This document shows, piece by piece, positions 60,997-64,000 of a stretch of DNA of 64,000 bases. A program made the translations under genes and the position numbers. The stretch's first letter is position 1, and every line of letters begins with the position of its first letter. The notes beneath the pieces were generated by a model. That model ran no database searches. It had not been told where the DNA came from and was given only the letters and a program-made list of their open reading frames with translations. Origin of the DNA: Halobacterium sp. CBA1132 (lineage in GTDB: Archaea > Halobacteriota > Halobacteria > Halobacteriales > Halobacteriaceae); assembly GCF_001485535.1 (NCBI RefSeq), contig NZ_BCMZ01000001.1, positions 1,674,001 to 1,738,000 of the forward strand, given 5' to 3'.

Positions 60997-62430
60997 CTAC
61001 AGGACGGACTCCGAGCGCCGGAGCCCGAGGAACGACGCGACGGCGACGGCGACGGTCACCACGACGAACACGCGCGTCTGGTCGAACGTGACGCCGAGCA
61101 GTGAGAGCGGGCCGACGGCGACACCGAGCGCACCCGCAAGCCCGGAGACGAACGTGAAGATGAGGAACACGGGGATGACGACGCCGACGGCGAACAGCCA
61201 CGGCGTCGCCAGCGAGCGCGCCAGCGACCCGGCGCCGCTCCGGAGTTCCTCGGTGGCGGTGGCGCCGAGCACCCACCCGGCGAACAGCAGGAATCCGATG
61301 AGGCCGCCGGTCAGCAGGAGGTCCACGACGGGGCCGGCGACGGTGCCGAAGATGCCGGCGTCGAGCGCGCAGACGCTCCCGGTGACCGCGAACAGGCCGA
61401 CGAGGCCGAGGACCGCGTTTCGGCGGGAGACGCCGTACTCGTCGACGAGGAAGGAGACGGGAATCTCCAGCATCGAGATCGAGGAGGAGAGCGCGGCGAG
61501 CAAGACGACGCCGAAGAAGACGACGCCGACGACCTGTCCGTACGGGAGCGCAGCGAACGCGCCCGCGAGACTGACGAACAGCGCGCCGGGGCCGCCGGCG
61601 CCAGCGCCGGCGCCGAGCGCGAACAGGACGGGGAAGACGGCGACGCCCGCGAGCACGCCGACGAGCGTGTTCAGTACCGCGATGGCGCTGCCGTCGGCGG
61701 CGAGCGAGCGGTCCTCGCCGAGGTAGGAGGCGTACGTGAGCATCGTCCCGGCGCCCAGCGAGAGGGTGAAAAGCGCCTGTCCGGCGGCCTGCGGGAGGAT
61801 GTCGAGGAAGTTCGCGCGGAGGTACGAGACGTCCGGCGAGAGGAAGAACGCGACGCCCTCGGCGGCGCCGTCGAGGGAAACCCCCCAGACGGCGAGGCCG
61901 GCGAGCAGGACGACGATGGCGGGCATCATCACCTTGGTCGCCGTCTCGATGCCGCGGCGGACGCCGCGGAGCACGACGAGCGCGGTGAGGCCGAGGAAGA
62001 CGAGGTGGAACGCGACGGCCTCGAAGCCGTAGTTGATTGCGTTGAAGTGCGCGCCGGGGTTCGCGAAGTACGCGCCCGTGAAACTCTCCGCGAAGTAGCG
62101 GACAATCCACCCGCCGACGACGCTGTAGAACGACAGCAAGACGATGCCGGCGAGCACGAAGACGTGGCCGAACGCCGACCAGTACTTCGACTCGGAGAGC
62201 GCGGAAAGCGCGCCGACGGGGTTGCGTCGGGAGCGTCGCCCGATGACGAACTCGGCGAGCAGGCCGGGGACGCCGACGAGCAGAATGATGCCGAGGTAGA
62301 CGACGAGGAACGCCGCGCCCCCGTTCTCGCTTGTCATCCACGGGAACCGCCAGAGGTTCCCGAGTCCCACCGCCGACCCCACGGCGGCGAGGATGAATCC
62401 GATTCGCGTCTGCCAGGACTCGCGTGCCAT
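60997..62430 (-). CDS. Sodium-dependent transporter (SNF/NSS family), copy 1
   Basis: The 477-residue protein starts MARESWQTRIGFILAAVGSA, then VGLGNLWRFPWMTSENGGAA, the NSS family's helix 1 Na+ site. It has about 11-12 helices, including the unwound helix 6 region LFTLSLGAGTMLTYASYLGE and a SSISMLEIPVSFLVDEYG stretch. Bacterial and archaeal members import amino acids with Na+. The substrate is unknown. The paralogue lies immediately upstream. Confidence 0.92.
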   Translation of the reverse strand: MARESWQTRIGFILAAVGSAVGLGNLWRFPWMTSENGGAAFLVVYLGIILLVGVPGLLAEFVIGRRSRRNPVGALSALSESKYWSAFGHVFVLAGIVLLSFYSVVGGWIVRYFAESFTGAYFANPGAHFNAINYGFEAVAFHLVFLGLTALVVLRGVRRGIETATKVMMPAIVVLLAGLAVWGVSLDGAAEGVAFFLSPDVSYLRANFLDILPQAAGQALFTLSLGAGTMLTYASYLGEDRSLAADGSAIAVLNTLVGVLAGVAVFPVLFALGAGAGAGGPGALFVSLAGAFAALPYGQVVGVVFFGVVLLAALSSSISMLEIPVSFLVDEYGVSRRNAVLGLVGLFAVTGSVCALDAGIFGTVAGPVVDLLLTGGLIGFLLFAGWVLGATATEELRSGAGSLARSLATPWLFAVGVVIPVFLIFTFVSGLAGALGVAVGPLSLLGVTFDQTRVFVVVTVAVAVASFLGLRRSESVL

Positions 62431-62569
62431 TGTCACGCCGTAGCAACCCCCCGCATTTGAGCGTTCCGTCTGAGGAACCGTCAAATCGCGGAGAACACGG
62501 CCGAAAGCCCCTGAACGACCGTTATAGAAGTGAAGTCGGTGCGATATTTGCCGCCCGAGCCGACGATTC

Positions 62570-63913
62570 CTAACCGAGGATGACCGCGGCTTCGAGCACG
62601 CCGGCCTTCACGAGCAGGTCCTGCACGCCGAGGACGAGCGTGAGACCGATGCCGACGGGGATGACGAGGCGCACCCACCAGAGCCAGAGGGTGGCGAAGC
62701 CGTCGCCCAGCGACGTGCCGAGCTGCAGTTCCTCGCTCGAGGAGTCGTAGGCGACCCAGCCGACGAACAGCGCGAACAGCAACACGACCAGCGGCAGCAG
62801 AAGGCTGAACACGATGGCGTTGTACCAGCTGAGCGTACTCGTCGACAGCGCCGTCGGTACGCCGAGCAGGAAGATGATTCCGCCGAGGACGCCCGCGACG
62901 GTCTTGCGGCTGTAGTCGTATCTGTCGACGATGTACGACGTCGGCGTCTCCAGTAGGCTGATGGCACTGGACAGCGCGGCGAGCAGCAACACGACGAAGA
63001 ACACGACGCCGAGAAGCCTCCCGCCGGGGAGTTCGCCGAACGCGGTTGCGAGGCTGACGAACGTGGTCGGGATGCCGCCGGAGCCCGGGTCGATGCCGTT
63101 GGCGAACAGCACGGGGAAGACGACGAAGCCGGCGAGCAGCGCGACGAGCGTGTTGATGACGACGATGGCGCCGCCGTCCGCGGGGAGGCTGTCGTCGCGG
63201 CCGAGGTAGGACGCGTACGCTATCATCACGCTGAACCCGAGCGACAGCGTGAAGAACGCCTGCCCGACGGCGGACGGGATGATGGACGCGAGGTTGTCGG
63301 CGATGTAGCCGAAGTCGGGCGACAGGTAGTACGTGTACGCCGCGCTGGCGCCGTCGAGTGTCGTCCCCCAGACGCCGAGGCCGAGGAGCAGCACGACGAT
63401 GGCGGGAATCATGACCTTGGTCGCGCGCTCGATGCCGTTCTCGATGCCGAACGCGACGATGGCGATGGTGACGGCCATGAAGACGGCGTGCGTGCCGACG
63501 GCCAGCGGGCTGGCGGACACGGAGCCGAAGAAGCCACCGGCGTTGCCGAAGTACGCGCCGGTTGCGCTACCGGCGATGTAGCTGAGTACCCAGCCGCCGA
63601 TGACGCTGTAGAACGCCAGCGTCACCATCGACGAGACGACGCCGAGCGTCCCCGCGAACGACCAATTGCCGAAACCGAGTTCGCGGAACGCCGAGATTGG
63701 GTTCTGGTTGCTGCCGCGGCCGATGACGAACTCCATGAGCATCGCCGGGAAGCCGAACAGGAGTACGATTGCGAGGTAGACGACGAGGAACGCGGCCCCG
63801 CCGTTCGACCCCGTCTGGAACGGGAACGACCAGATGTTCCCGAGCCCCACCGCCGAACCCACGGCGGCGAAGATGAATCCGATTCGCGTGGTCCAAGTCT
63901 CTCGTTCTGCCAT
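62570..63913 (-). CDS. Sodium-dependent transporter (SNF/NSS family), copy 2
   Basis: The 447-residue protein starts MAERETWTTRIGFIFAAVGS, then AVGLGNIWSFPFQTGSNGGA. It has the same fold as copy 1, with FFTLSLGFSVMIAYASYLGR and SSAISLLETPTSYIVDRYDY. In helix 1, WSFPFQ replaces WRFPWM, so the Arg of the extracellular gate in the family is Ser here. This suggests a different substrate or altered gating. A 139-nt gap separates the two, and copy 2 has its own TATA box. Confidence 0.92.
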   Translation of the reverse strand: MAERETWTTRIGFIFAAVGSAVGLGNIWSFPFQTGSNGGAAFLVVYLAIVLLFGFPAMLMEFVIGRGSNQNPISAFRELGFGNWSFAGTLGVVSSMVTLAFYSVIGGWVLSYIAGSATGAYFGNAGGFFGSVSASPLAVGTHAVFMAVTIAIVAFGIENGIERATKVMIPAIVVLLLGLGVWGTTLDGASAAYTYYLSPDFGYIADNLASIIPSAVGQAFFTLSLGFSVMIAYASYLGRDDSLPADGGAIVVINTLVALLAGFVVFPVLFANGIDPGSGGIPTTFVSLATAFGELPGGRLLGVVFFVVLLLAALSSAISLLETPTSYIVDRYDYSRKTVAGVLGGIIFLLGVPTALSTSTLSWYNAIVFSLLLPLVVLLFALFVGWVAYDSSSEELQLGTSLGDGFATLWLWWVRLVIPVGIGLTLVLGVQDLLVKAGVLEAAVILG

Positions 63914-63942
63914 GTTGTACCACGCCGTACCCGCGCCGCCAG

Positions 63943-63950
63943 TTAAAAAA
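63943..63950 (-). promoter_or_regulatory. TATA box for transporter copy 2
   Basis: The minus strand reads TTTTTTAA, 30-37 nt before the ATG at 63913. The remaining sequence to the window end shows no gene. Confidence 0.5.
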
Positions 63951-64000
63951 CGTACGGTCTGCGGGAGGAGCCACCCCACCGGCCCGCGAATGTCCCCGCT

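Overview
The window is chromosomal DNA from a haloarchaeon (class Halobacteria), probably Halobacterium or a close relative. It is GC-rich, with a strong preference for G or C at third codon positions, and its proteins are acidic and rich in Asp and Glu. Archaeal markers include PriS, GINS, Cdc48, ribosomal protein S17e, deoxyhypusine synthase, RtcB with archease, multiprotein bridging factor, dodecin and the F420 gene cofD. Many genes are leaderless, with an AT-rich TATA box 25-33 nt before the start codon. The genus is inferred, not proven.

Layout. 1-12.9 kb holds housekeeping and metabolic genes: an FMN oxidase-like protein, an MBF1-type regulator, acyl-CoA dehydrogenase, HAD phosphatase, panB, a small CS/Hsp20-like protein overlapping cdc48, a Bat-type regulator, an SDR, a cupin, and the replication pair priS-GINS. 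13-30 kb holds a GNAT enzyme, DUF502-archease-DoxX-rtcB (rtcB interrupted by an intein), an eIF2B-like protein, a TrmB-type regulator, a PAC2 protein, a 5'-nucleotidase, an aminotransferase, a run of membrane proteins, dodecin and an A-type Fe-S carrier. 30-36.6 kb holds a PQQ-type lipoprotein with a membrane partner, hisD, a soluble PAS transducer, and a cysteine desulfurase fused to a SufU/IscU-type scaffold.

36.6-41.1 kb is the accessory part. Six same-orientation copies of a roughly 40-60 bp repeat punctuate a series of one- or two-gene modules. These are a DUF433/DUF5615 toxin-antitoxin pair, a small two-helix membrane protein, a winged-helix antitoxin with a broken MazF/PemK toxin, and a UPF0175 antitoxin with a frameshifted DUF3368 toxin on the opposite strand. 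A gene-free structured segment closes the series. The arrangement resembles a gene-cassette array and is the best candidate here for an undescribed system.

41.1-64 kb returns to core genes: a 2-hydroxyacid dehydrogenase, asd, rps17e, deoxyhypusine synthase, the overlapping cluster cofD/Dus-like/CitG-like/DUF447, an HD phosphohydrolase, an amidohydrolase, a universal stress protein and birA. Next comes a CHAT-family protease whose stop overlaps the stop of a convergent 44-residue membrane peptide gene, then the biotin-dependent acyl-CoA carboxylase genes (pccB, pccX-like, a tiny ORF, pccA) and two tandem SNF-family sodium-dependent transporters. BirA would biotinylate the PccA carrier domain. 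Two related elements with terminal inverted repeats lie at 13.1-13.5 and 44.6-44.9 kb.
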